This document shows, piece by piece, positions 33,712 to 41,343 of a stretch of DNA of 64,000 nucleotides. The stretch covers positions 1-64,000 of the forward strand of contig NZ_JOGB01000058.1 in NCBI RefSeq assembly GCF_000719335.1. Reading direction: 5' to 3'. The notes under the pieces are model-generated. The model saw only the letters and a program-made list of their open reading frames with translations. It had not been told where the DNA came from and made no database searches. The position numbers and the translations under genes are program-made. Positions within the stretch are counted from its first letter, which is position 1, and each line of letters opens with the position of its first letter. Source of the DNA: Streptomyces sp. NRRL S-87 (GTDB lineage: Bacteria; Actinomycetota; Actinomycetes; Streptomycetales; Streptomycetaceae).

Positions 33712-33862
33712 CCGACAAGGCAGTCGGTGACGTCCGCAATCCGGCGTACCGTACCTCGAGGCCGGTTGCGGATGAGATGATCCGACCGGACCTCACATGT
33801 CCACCCCCCGTGCCCACGGCGCTCCGACCGGCGCCGGGCACCTCACGAAGAGCAGGGAAACC

Positions 33863-34051
33863 ATGTCGCAGGCTCCCAAGTCCGCCCTCTCCAACCTCAA
33901 CGTCGTGCTGCCCATGGTGTACGCGGCGGCCATCGTCGTCTCCGCCGCCTTCGGGAACGGCAAGGTGACCGGCGTGGTCGCCGCGGCCGGGGGCATCCTG
34001 CTCGGCGCGTTCTACGCCTTCCGCGGCCGCAACCGCGACTCCGGCGTCTGA
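33863..34051 (+). CDS. Small two-helix membrane protein at the right end of the RiPP cluster
   Basis: A 62-residue protein. Hydrophobic segments are VVLPMVYAAAIVVSAAF and VTGVVAAAGGILLGAFYAF, with a basic end RGRNRDSGV. The start at 33863 has AGCAGGGA nearby. It lies 151 bp after the second NHLM gene on the same strand. It mirrors the 61-residue protein at 7881-8066 in size and topology, but not clearly in sequence. An immunity or accessory role is speculative. Confidence 0.6.
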   Translation: MSQAPKSALSNLNVVLPMVYAAAIVVSAAFGNGKVTGVVAAAGGILLGAFYAFRGRNRDSGV

Positions 34052-34130
34052 CGGGTGGCTCCGCGCCGCGCGGCGCGCCCGGCGGGTCCCGACGGCGGGT
34101 CCGCGGGGCGTGCTCGGCGCGCGGCGGGCC

Positions 34131-35411
34131 CTACGGCCGTGTGACGCGGACCTGGTAGGCGCCCGTACGCAGCTGGCCGACGACCGAGACGGAGATGCCC
34201 GCGTCGTCGTCCTGGAAGGTCTCGCCGGGCGAGAAGGTCGCGTCGGACAGGTCCGCGTGGACGTTCGGCCGCCGGGTGCAGCCCCCGCTGCCCCGGGTGC
34301 TGTCGGAGACGGTGACGGGGCCGTGGCCGGTGTCGACGTCGGAGTCCACCTTGTAGATCAGCACGCCGGGCTTGCACACCTCCTCGTCGTTGCCGGCCGG
34401 GGTGCGGACCTCGATCGCGTACCCGGCCTTGTCGGAGACCGGTACGAACGCCAGCTTCTTGCCGCCCCCGACCGCCAGGGGCGAGAGCACGTGGTCGCTC
34501 ACCCCGGGCTTGGAGGCGCAGCTGATCTGGCTGCTGTCGAGCCAGCCCAGCTTCCACTTGTGCCAGCCCAGCAGGTCGTTGTTGGCGCCCCAGTCCTCGC
34601 TCATGATGTCCCAGTGGCCGACCGCGCCCCCGCCGTCCGAGGTGTAGAGGTCGGGCAGCCCGAAGACGTGCCCGTTCTCGTGGGGGAGGACCCGGAAGCC
34701 GGTCTCCCGGTACGAGCCCGAGCCGTCGTCCTGCCGGCTGTAGACGAACGACGTGTTCGCCAGCGGCACCCCGTCGGCCACCGGCGCCTCGGCGTTGCCG
34801 GAGAAGGTCACGGAGAGCACGGTGTCCAGCGCGGAGGGGCCGGCGTTCGGGGTCACCAGGACGTTGACCAGGTCGTACCGGCTGAAGTCCACCGCGGGGT
34901 CGGCGGCCGCGATGATGTGCTGCACCAGCTGCCGGTACCCCGGGTCGTACGCGGAGCCGCGCTCGATCCCGTACGCGGCGAACGGCATCGGCATCCGCAG
35001 CCAGGTCCGTATCGGCGCCTCGGCGCGGTAGACGAGCCGCCCGTACGAACTGGTTCGGAACCAGTTCGCGGTCTGCGGGAAGAACTCGGCCAGCCGGTCG
35101 GCCGCCGCGCCCTCCCCCTTGGCGTCCGGGAAGTCGATCATCAGGTTGAGGGCCCGGACCTCGCCCGTGGAGCGCGCGTACCCGGGGGCGGTGGGCAGCC
35201 CCTCCGACATCTGCACGCCCATGGCCCCGGAGATCCGGCAGGGCGCGAGCCCGGCCTCGGCCTGGGCAGCGGAGACCGGCCCGGAGGCGGAGTGGGTGCG
35301 GGAGCTGATACCCGTGCTCGCGGTGGCGGTGACGCCGAGGGCCAGCGCCGTCAGGCCGATGTAGGCCCTGGTGCGGCGGTGCCGGCATATGCCGTGACGG
35401 GTGTGCGCCAT
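34131..35411 (-). CDS. Secreted M6-family metalloprotease (immune inhibitor A-like)
   Basis: A 426-residue protein. The N-terminal signal is YIGLTALALGVTATASTG after an Arg-rich n-region. The zinc site is HENGHVFGLPD (HExxHxxGxxD variant with Asn in the third place), followed by GHWDIMSEDWG with the Met-turn. The start at MAHTRHG is preceded by a GAGG site. M6 proteases act outside the cell on proteins. It borders the RiPP cluster, but the C39 transporter already explains leader removal, so I take it as unrelated. It is divergent from the TetR gene. Confidence 0.85.
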   Translation of the reverse strand: MAHTRHGICRHRRTRAYIGLTALALGVTATASTGISSRTHSASGPVSAAQAEAGLAPCRISGAMGVQMSEGLPTAPGYARSTGEVRALNLMIDFPDAKGEGAAADRLAEFFPQTANWFRTSSYGRLVYRAEAPIRTWLRMPMPFAAYGIERGSAYDPGYRQLVQHIIAAADPAVDFSRYDLVNVLVTPNAGPSALDTVLSVTFSGNAEAPVADGVPLANTSFVYSRQDDGSGSYRETGFRVLPHENGHVFGLPDLYTSDGGGAVGHWDIMSEDWGANNDLLGWHKWKLGWLDSSQISCASKPGVSDHVLSPLAVGGGKKLAFVPVSDKAGYAIEVRTPAGNDEEVCKPGVLIYKVDSDVDTGHGPVTVSDSTRGSGGCTRRPNVHADLSDATFSPGETFQDDDAGISVSVVGQLRTGAYQVRVTRP

Positions 35412-35556
35412 GCGATCGCCCTCGGGGTCCCGGGGCAGCCGGCCTGGCCCGGGCTGCACTCTGTGCGATCACCCTCTGCCGGGACGCCGGGGGACGCTCG
35501 CCGGGGGAGGCCGAACGAGGAAGGCCTGTGACTCAGGTCACACAACAGGATGAAAT

Positions 35557-35619
35557 AACCGGGGAGGCTCTCCCCGTTTGCATCTACGTCGCCGGAAAGC
35601 GGGGACGCTCTCCCCGCTT
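35557..35619. promoter_or_regulatory. Two tandem palindromic operators upstream of the TetR gene
   Basis: Two palindromes sit exactly 40 bp apart: GGGGAGGCTCTCCCCG (35561-35576) and GGGGACGCTCTCCCCG (35601-35616), flanked by AACC...TTT and AAAGC...CTT. They share 15 of 16 bases. This is the usual form of TetR operators. They lie between the divergent M6 protease and TetR genes, so autoregulation is likely and co-control of the protease or of the nearby MFS pump is possible. Confidence 0.8.
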
Positions 35620-35677
35620 CGGCGGGACGGGGCCCGGCCGCCGAAGGCCGGACGGAACGAGGGAAGCAGGGACCGTG

Positions 35678-36355
35678 ATGGGCGCGACACACGTGATCGA
35701 CACGACGGGCACCGCCCGGCGCGTGCCGCGCCCGCGCGCCGACGCCGTGCGCAACCGCGAGCGGATCCTCGCCGCGGCCCGCGAGGCGTTCGTCGAGCAC
35801 GGCGCCGACGCCGCCCTCGACGACATCGCCCGGCGCGCCGGGATCGGCAACGCCACGCTGTACCGGCACTTCCCCGACCGCGCGGCCCTCGTCCACCACG
35901 TCGTCCTCTACGTGATGGACCAGGTCGCCGAGCGGGCCGAGGAGGCGCTGGCGGGGGAGTCCGACTCCGCCGCCGCCCTGGACCGCTTCGCGCACGCCGC
36001 CACGGACGAGCGGATCGGCGCCCTCTGTCCCATGCTCTCCGGGGACTTCGACCACCTGCACCCCGAACTGCTCGCCGCGCGCGACCGGTTGGAGGTGCTG
36101 GTGACCGAGCTCATGGAGCGCGGGCAGCGGGACGGCTCGATCCGGCCCGACGTGGCGGCCGGCGACCTGATGATGGCGCTGTCCCAGCTCAGCCGGCCGC
36201 TGCCGGGCACCGCGTGCCTGCAGGTCGACCGTTACACGCACCGCCACCTCCAACTGTTCCTCGACGGCCTGCGCGCCCCGGCGCGCACCGCCCTCCCGGG
36301 GGCACCGGCCACCCTCGACGACCTCAGGAAGCACCGGACGGACACCGGTTCCTGA
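35678..36355 (+). CDS. TetR-family transcriptional regulator
   Basis: A 225-residue repressor. The N-terminal HTH, RNRERILAAAREAFVEHGADAALDDIARRAGIGNATLYRHFPDRAAL, is a classic TetR DNA-binding domain. The C-terminal ligand domain has many Met and aromatic residues. The start is set at MGATHVID behind AGCAGGGA; an upstream GTG (35675) is also possible. Twin operators lie just upstream. The DHA2 MFS gene at 36602 follows on the same strand, so it is probably the efflux pump under this regulator. Confidence 0.9.
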   Translation: MGATHVIDTTGTARRVPRPRADAVRNRERILAAAREAFVEHGADAALDDIARRAGIGNATLYRHFPDRAALVHHVVLYVMDQVAERAEEALAGESDSAAALDRFAHAATDERIGALCPMLSGDFDHLHPELLAARDRLEVLVTELMERGQRDGSIRPDVAAGDLMMALSQLSRPLPGTACLQVDRYTHRHLQLFLDGLRAPARTALPGAPATLDDLRKHRTDTGS

Positions 36356-36601
36356 CGGCCGACGTCACAAACCCCGCGCCTGAGGCGTCTTCTCTTCACG
36401 GACACCTCCGGCACGCGGCCCAGCACGTCCCGCACGCCAGCACGCCAGCACACGGAGCACGTCCCGCAGGACCCGCACGTCCGCACAGCAGTCACGCCGG
36501 CGCGTCAGGCGAGCCGGCGCCCCAGCTCCACCGAAACGTCAGGTACACCAGCCCGGCCGCCGCGCCGTCCGGGCTGCCACGCATCACGAACGGGGAACCC
36601 C

Positions 36602-38149
36602 ATGCCCAAGTCCGCCGAGTCGGCGGCGCTCGTCCAGCCGACGGCCGATCCGAGCCGTTGGAAGGCGCTCGTCTTCATCGCCCTCGCCCAGCTGATGGTC
36701 GTCCTCGACGCGACCATCGTGAACATCGCACTGCCCTCCGCCCAGCAGGACCTGGGCATCTCGGACGGCAACCGGCAGTGGGTCATCACCGCCTACGCCC
36801 TCGCCTTCGGCGGTCTGCTGCTCTTCGGCGGCCGCATCGCCGACCTCTGGGGCCGCAAGAACACCTTCATCACCGGCCTCCTGGGCTTCGCCGCCGCCTC
36901 CGCACTCGGCGGCGCCGCCACGGGCGAGGCCATGATGCTCGGGGCCCGCGCCCTCCAGGGCGCCTTCGGCGCGCTGCTCGCGCCGGCCGCCCTGTCGCTG
37001 CTGGCCGTCATGTTCACCGACGGCAAGGAGCGCGCCAAGGCCTTCGGCATCTACGGTGCCATCGCGGGCGGCGGCGGTGCCGTCGGCCTGATCCTCGGCG
37101 GCTTCCTGACCGAGTACCTCAACTGGCGCTGGACGTTCTTCGTCAACATCCCGTTCGCGATCGTGGCCGCCGTCGGCGCGTTCCTCGTCATCCGCGAGCC
37201 CGTCGGCGCCCGCAACCGTTCCTCCCTCGACATCCCGGGCGTGGTCCTGTCCACGCTGGGCCTGGTCTCCCTGGTGTACGGCTTCACGCGCGCCGAGTCC
37301 GACGGCTGGACCGACCCGGTGACGCTGGGGCTGTTCGTGGCCTCCGCCGTGCTGCTGTTCGCGTTCGTGTGGACCGAGTCCCAGGTGCGCTCGCCGCTGC
37401 TGCCCCTGCGGGTGATCACCAACCGCAACCGCGGCGGCGTCTACCTCTCGCTGGGCCTCGCGGTCATCTCGATGTTCGGCCTGTTCCTCTTCCTCACCTA
37501 CTACCTGCAGGTCGTGAAGGGGTACTCCCCGGTCAAGACCGGCTTCGCCTTCCTGCCGATGATCGCGGGCATGATCACGGGCTCGACCCAGATCGGCGCC
37601 CGCCTCATGACCCGGGTCGCGCCCCGCTACCTGATGGCGCCCGGCTTCCTGCTCGCCTCGCTCGGCATGCTGCTGCTGACCCAGATCGAGGTCGGCTCCT
37701 CCTACCCGGCGCTGATCCTGCCGGCCCAGCTGCTGCTCGGCCTCGGCATGGGCACGGCCTTCATGCCGGCCATGTCGCTGGCGACCATCGGGGTCGACCC
37801 GGCCGACGCCGGTGTCGCCTCCGCCATGGTGAACACCTCGCAGCAGGTCGGCGGCGCGATCGGCACCGCCCTGCTGAACACCATCGCCGCGTCCGCCACC
37901 ACCGAGTTCCTGGTGTCGCACGCCGCCGAGGCCTCGCACGGCAAGGAGGCCGCGATGGCGGTCCAGGCCCAGGCCATGGTGCACGGCTACTCGTCCGCGA
38001 TCTGGTGGGCGGTCGGCATCCTGGTGACCTCCGCGGTCATCGCGTTCACCTTCATCACCACGGGTCGCCCGCAGCCGGGTCCGGCCGTCGCCGGTTCGGA
38101 CGGCACGGGTGCGGACGCCGAGACCCCCGTCCCGGTCATCGCCCACTGA
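36602..38149 (+). CDS. DHA2-family (EmrB/QacA) MFS drug efflux pump
   Basis: A 515-residue protein with about 14 hydrophobic segments. QLMVVLDATIVNIALPSAQQDLG is the DHA2 motif in helix 1, GGRIADLWGRKNTF is motif A, and GAIAGGGGAVGLILGG is motif C for drug/proton antiport. It sits 246 bp after the TetR gene; that gap has CACGTCCCGCA-like short repeats (about 36416-36480) and no clear promoter. A 14-bp stem terminator follows. It likely expels a drug or toxic metabolite. Confidence 0.92.
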   Translation: MPKSAESAALVQPTADPSRWKALVFIALAQLMVVLDATIVNIALPSAQQDLGISDGNRQWVITAYALAFGGLLLFGGRIADLWGRKNTFITGLLGFAAASALGGAATGEAMMLGARALQGAFGALLAPAALSLLAVMFTDGKERAKAFGIYGAIAGGGGAVGLILGGFLTEYLNWRWTFFVNIPFAIVAAVGAFLVIREPVGARNRSSLDIPGVVLSTLGLVSLVYGFTRAESDGWTDPVTLGLFVASAVLLFAFVWTESQVRSPLLPLRVITNRNRGGVYLSLGLAVISMFGLFLFLTYYLQVVKGYSPVKTGFAFLPMIAGMITGSTQIGARLMTRVAPRYLMAPGFLLASLGMLLLTQIEVGSSYPALILPAQLLLGLGMGTAFMPAMSLATIGVDPADAGVASAMVNTSQQVGGAIGTALLNTIAASATTEFLVSHAAEASHGKEAAMAVQAQAMVHGYSSAIWWAVGILVTSAVIAFTFITTGRPQPGPAVAGSDGTGADAETPVPVIAH

Positions 38150-38171
38150 CCTCGCGTCCTCCACGGACCCG

Positions 38172-38204
38172 GGCCCCGGTCGCGCACCCCGCGCGACCGG
38201 GGCC
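38172..38204 (+). terminator. Intrinsic terminator after the DHA2 pump
   Basis: GGCCCCGGTCGCGC pairs perfectly with GCGCGACCGGGGCC around ACCCC, 22 bp after the stop. Confidence 0.8.
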
Positions 38205-38237
38205 TTCCCGTACCGGCCCCTGAGCCGCACCCATCAG

Positions 38238-38295
38238 TTCAAATTCGAACGAAAAACTCCTTCAAATTTGAATCACTCGGGGGTACGCTCGAAGC
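38238..38295 (+). promoter_or_regulatory. Promoter with twin TTCAAAT palindromes, probably leaderless transcript
   Basis: TTCAAATTCGAA (38238-38249) and the perfect palindrome TTCAAATTTGAA (38261-38272) are 23 bp apart. TTCAAA (38261-38266) could be a -35, with TACGCT (38284-38289) as -10 at 17-bp spacing. That puts the start of transcription at or next to ATG 38296, which lacks a ribosome binding site. The palindromes look like operators of a MarR-type repressor overlapping the promoter. No such regulator is adjacent. Confidence 0.65.
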
Positions 38296-39084
38296 ATGAC
38301 CACGCCCAGCCCGGCCCGCATGCCCGCCCTGTACCTGAGCCACGGCGCCCCGCCCCTGGCCGACGACCCGGTCTGGCCCGGCGAACTCGCCGCCTGGTCC
38401 GCGGGCCTGCCCCGCCCGCGCGCGATTCTCATGGTCTCCGCCCACTGGGAGGAGGCCCCGCTCGCCCTCGGCGCCGTCGAGCCCGTTCCGCTCGTCTACG
38501 ACTTCTGGGGCTTCCCCGAGCACTACTACCGCGTCCGGTACGACGCCCCCGGCGCGCCCGAGCTCGCTGAGAGCGTGCGCAAGCTGCTGCGCGCCCCCGG
38601 TACGCCGGTGCAGGACATCCCCGACCGGGGCCTCGACCACGGTGCGTACGTCCCGCTCGTCGAGATGTACCCCGACGCCGACGTCCCCGTCCTCCAGGTG
38701 TCCATGCCCACCCTCGATCCGCAGGCCCTGATGGACATCGGCCGCCGACTGGCCCCGCTGCGCGACGAGGGCGTCCTGATCGTCGGCAGCGGCTTCTTCA
38801 CCCACAACCTGGCCGCCCTGCGCCACGCCGGCGGCGTGCCTGGCTGGTCGGCGGAGTTCGACGCGTGGGGCCGCGAGGCGCTCGCCGCCGCCGACGTCGA
38901 CGCCCTCCTCGACTTCGAGCACCGCTCCCCGGCCGGGCGCCTCGCCCACCCCCGCACCGAGCACTTCGCCCCGCTGTTCGTCACCCTCGGCGCCGCCGAG
39001 GCCGCCGGCGACCTCACCGCCCACCGCGACGTCATCGACGGCTTCTGGATGGGCCTCGCCAAGCGCTCGCTGCAGTTCGGCTGA
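38296..39084 (+). CDS. DODA-type extradiol ring-cleavage dioxygenase (YgiD-like)
   Basis: A 262-residue protein. LYLSHGAPP and VSAHWEE supply N-terminal His metal ligands; GLDHGAYVPL and GSGFFTHNLAAL supply the other conserved His residues. This is the class III extradiol dioxygenase plan of 4,5-DOPA dioxygenases, which cleave catechol rings using Fe(II) or Zn. The probable physiological substrate is a catechol. Its operator-rich, leaderless promoter suggests induction by phenolics or redox stress. Confidence 0.9.
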   Translation: MTTPSPARMPALYLSHGAPPLADDPVWPGELAAWSAGLPRPRAILMVSAHWEEAPLALGAVEPVPLVYDFWGFPEHYYRVRYDAPGAPELAESVRKLLRAPGTPVQDIPDRGLDHGAYVPLVEMYPDADVPVLQVSMPTLDPQALMDIGRRLAPLRDEGVLIVGSGFFTHNLAALRHAGGVPGWSAEFDAWGREALAAADVDALLDFEHRSPAGRLAHPRTEHFAPLFVTLGAAEAAGDLTAHRDVIDGFWMGLAKRSLQFG

Positions 39085-39096
39085 CGCCCGCCCCGC

Positions 39097-39738
39097 TCAC
39101 GCGGGGGCGTTCCGCGCGGGCCCGGTGATCTCCTCCCCGATCACGAAACCCTTGGCGGGGCCTTCCGGGATGGCGACCTCACGTCCGAACTGGGTTCGCA
39201 CCTCGCCCGTGTAGTCGGCCCTGCCCAGGTCGGGGGCCGTGAGGATGCTCACGGTCCCGTGCCCGTCATAGGCGTCGATCAGCACGTAAACGGGAATGCC
39301 GGCCCGAGCGTAGGCGCGACGCTTGCGAACCCTGTCGCGGGTGGTGCTGTCGTAGCCGGGGGAGACCACCTCGACGACCGTCTCCACGGCCGACGCTTCG
39401 GTTGCGAGGTCGGCCTCACCGTCGACCTCCTCCAGATCCTCCAGTGCGACGAACAAGTCGGGAATCCAGAGCTTCCGTTCGTGTACGACGTTGCCGTCGT
39501 GGTAGGTCACGTACTCGGTCGGCTCCAGGAACTTCTCCAGGGCTCGGCGCAGTCGGTTGATCACTTGCATGTGTGATCGACGACCCGTGGGTGACACCTC
39601 GATGGACCCCTCGATGATCTCGGCGCGGAAGCCCTCGGGGAGTTTCTCGACGGCAGCCTTCCATGCCAGCCACAGGGCCTCGTCGAGATCGCTTTGGGGC
39701 ATTTCCACCTCCGGAGCCTCATGGGCGAGAGCGGTCAT
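39097..39738 (-). CDS. Uma2-family (DUF820) putative restriction-endonuclease-like protein
   Basis: A 213-residue protein. EIIEGSIEVSPTGRRSHMQVINRL, VHERKLWIPDLFVA and VETVVEVVSPGYDSTTRDRVRKRRAYARAGIPVYVLID match the Uma2 family, a PD-(D/E)xK nuclease fold with the Asp in PDL and Glu in VVEVVS. Many copies occur in Streptomyces genomes, often of unknown role. The start has GGAGGAGGTG about 9 bases upstream. It is convergent with the DODA gene and divergent from hrdD. Confidence 0.85.
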   Translation of the reverse strand: MTALAHEAPEVEMPQSDLDEALWLAWKAAVEKLPEGFRAEIIEGSIEVSPTGRRSHMQVINRLRRALEKFLEPTEYVTYHDGNVVHERKLWIPDLFVALEDLEEVDGEADLATEASAVETVVEVVSPGYDSTTRDRVRKRRAYARAGIPVYVLIDAYDGHGTVSILTAPDLGRADYTGEVRTQFGREVAIPEGPAKGFVIGEEITGPARNAPA

Positions 39739-40238
39739 GGGTGCAACACCTCCTCCTCAAAGTCTGGGCGTCGGCGGCCCGGCGGCACAAGCGACGCCCT
39801 GACGCTAGGGAAAAGTCGCCGCATATGCCGGAGGGATGTCCCTCCGTCATCCGCAAGGGTGGCTCGGACCGACGTTCGGGCAACCGGAGGGGGCGGGGGA
39901 GCGTCTTCGGGGGTGTAGGTGTGACCTCGTGGACCGTGAGGGGCCCGACGGGGTGGTGACGGGGGTCTCGGCGGGTCGCCCGCCGCGGGTGCGGACCGTG
40001 CGGCCGTCCGTCGCCCAAGGGGCCTGACCTGCGGGTCCGTACCCGACGACGGAGTCGGGCGCAGGCGATCGCGGGGCGCGGCCGGGCAGGATACTGCAAG
40101 ATCGCGAAATTCGGGACGCCGCGTGGGAATTCTGTCCCGATTGCAGTCGTTGTTTCCTTCGGATGCGGGGCGCTCGCGAGAGAGTCCCGACAGCCGCACG
40201 AGCCACACCGCGACCGAACTCATCGCAAGGGAGCACGC
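39739..40238. promoter_or_regulatory. Intergenic region upstream of hrdD
   Basis: A 500-bp gap without a credible gene. Near the left, CGGAGGGA-TG-TCCCTCCG (39829-39846) is a small hairpin. The SigR promoter lies at 40125-40151 and gives an untranslated leader of about 80 nt before hrdD. Additional promoters may exist; nothing else is clear. Confidence 0.6.
40125..40151 (+). promoter_or_regulatory. SigR-type promoter of hrdD
   Basis: GGGAAT (40125-40130), 18 bases, then GTT (40149-40151): an exact match to the GGGAAT-N18-GTT consensus of the Streptomyces thiol-stress sigma factor SigR. hrdD is a known SigR target in S. coelicolor, so context and sequence agree. Confidence 0.85.
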
Positions 40239-41237
40239 ATGGCAACCCGCGCCGTCGCCCGTCGTCAGTCCGACACGGCCAGCACCGGTACGTCCGGCAC
40301 CGTCCGCGCCGTCAGCGGGGAGATCGCAGACCGCGACCTGGTCGGCATGTACCTGGACGAGATCGCGCGCACCCCGCTGCTCGACGCCGCGAAGGAAGTG
40401 GAGCTCTCGCAGATCATCGAGGCGGGCGTGTTCGCCCGGCAGATCCTCGACGGCGAGCTGGAGAGCACCTCCGCAGGCGCCACGCGCGAGGAGCTCCAGC
40501 AGCTGGCCGCCGCCGGAGACCGGGCCAAGGAGGTCTTCATCCGGTCCAACCTGCGCCTGGTCGTGGCGGTGGCGCGCCGCTACCCGCGCAGCGGGCTGCC
40601 CCTGCTCGACCTCATCCAGGAGGGCAACGCCGGCCTGGTCAGGGCCGTGGAGAAGTTCGACTACACCAAGGGCTTCAAGTTCTCCACGTACGCCACCTGG
40701 TGGATCCGCCAGGCCATCACCCGCTCCATCGCCGACCAGTCCCGCACCATCCGGCTCCCCGTCCACCTCGTCGAGGAGCTCGGCCGGATCCGGCGCGTGC
40801 AGCGCGAGTTCAACCGCGAGCACGGCCGTGAGCCGGAGCACGCGGAGATCGCCGCCGAGCTCGGCTCCACCGAGCAGCGGGTGGGCGACGTCCTCGACTG
40901 GGCCCGCGACCCGGTGAGCCTCAACATGTCCGTGGACGACGAGGGCGAGACCCAGTTCGGCGACCTGCTGGAGGACACCTCCGCGATCTCGCCCGAGCAG
41001 TCGGTGCTCTCGCTGCTGCGCACCGAGGAGCTCGAGGACCTGATCGGCAAGCTCGACGACCGCACCGCCTCGATCATCAAGATGCGGTACGGCATCGACG
41101 ACGGCCGGGAGCGCACCCTGACCGAGGTCGGCAAGGAGCACGGCCTGACCCGCGAGCGGATCCGCCAGATCGAGAAGCACGCGCTGCTGGAGCTCAAGCG
41201 GATGGCCCGCGACACGGGCTTCGACGCCGCCGCCTGA
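40239..41237 (+). CDS. hrdD: Group 2 (SigA-like) RNA polymerase sigma factor, HrdD-type
   Basis: A 332-residue sigma-70 protein. Region 1.2 is GMYLDEIARTPLL; region 2 is RSNLRLVVAVARRY, LDLIQEGNAGLVRAVEKFDYTKGFKFSTYATWWIRQAITRSI; region 4 is RERTLTEVGKEHGLTRERIRQIEKHALLELKR. The short N-terminus without the HrdB extension, together with the SigR promoter, points to HrdD rather than HrdA or HrdC. It directs RNA polymerase to a subset of housekeeping-like promoters and is not essential in S. coelicolor. Confidence 0.88.
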   Translation: MATRAVARRQSDTASTGTSGTVRAVSGEIADRDLVGMYLDEIARTPLLDAAKEVELSQIIEAGVFARQILDGELESTSAGATREELQQLAAAGDRAKEVFIRSNLRLVVAVARRYPRSGLPLLDLIQEGNAGLVRAVEKFDYTKGFKFSTYATWWIRQAITRSIADQSRTIRLPVHLVEELGRIRRVQREFNREHGREPEHAEIAAELGSTEQRVGDVLDWARDPVSLNMSVDDEGETQFGDLLEDTSAISPEQSVLSLLRTEELEDLIGKLDDRTASIIKMRYGIDDGRERTLTEVGKEHGLTRERIRQIEKHALLELKRMARDTGFDAAA

Positions 41238-41244
41238 TCCCGCG

Positions 41245-41271
41245 GGGCGCCCGCCCGGTCCGCGGGCGCCC
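41245..41271 (+). terminator. Terminator after hrdD
   Basis: A 10-bp GC stem, GGGCGCCCGC with GCGGGCGCCC, and a 7-base loop, 8 bp after the stop; convergent with the WYL regulator. Confidence 0.65.
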
Positions 41272-41343
41272 GCCCGCCGGTCCAGTCCCGGCCCGTACGC
41301 GCCCCCCGCTCGTAGGCGCTTCCCGGCTCCGGCCGGCGTACCC

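Noticed and set aside
34131..35411. M6 metalloprotease as the RiPP leader peptidase
   Set aside because: The NHLM transporter has a full C39 peptidase domain matched to the AAG site, and the M6 protein is secreted and transcribed away from the cluster with its own TetR-type operator region.
36356..36601. CACGTCCCGCA-like repeats between TetR and MFS genes as operators
   Set aside because: The copies are irregular in spacing and not palindromic; unlike the twin operators upstream of the TetR gene.
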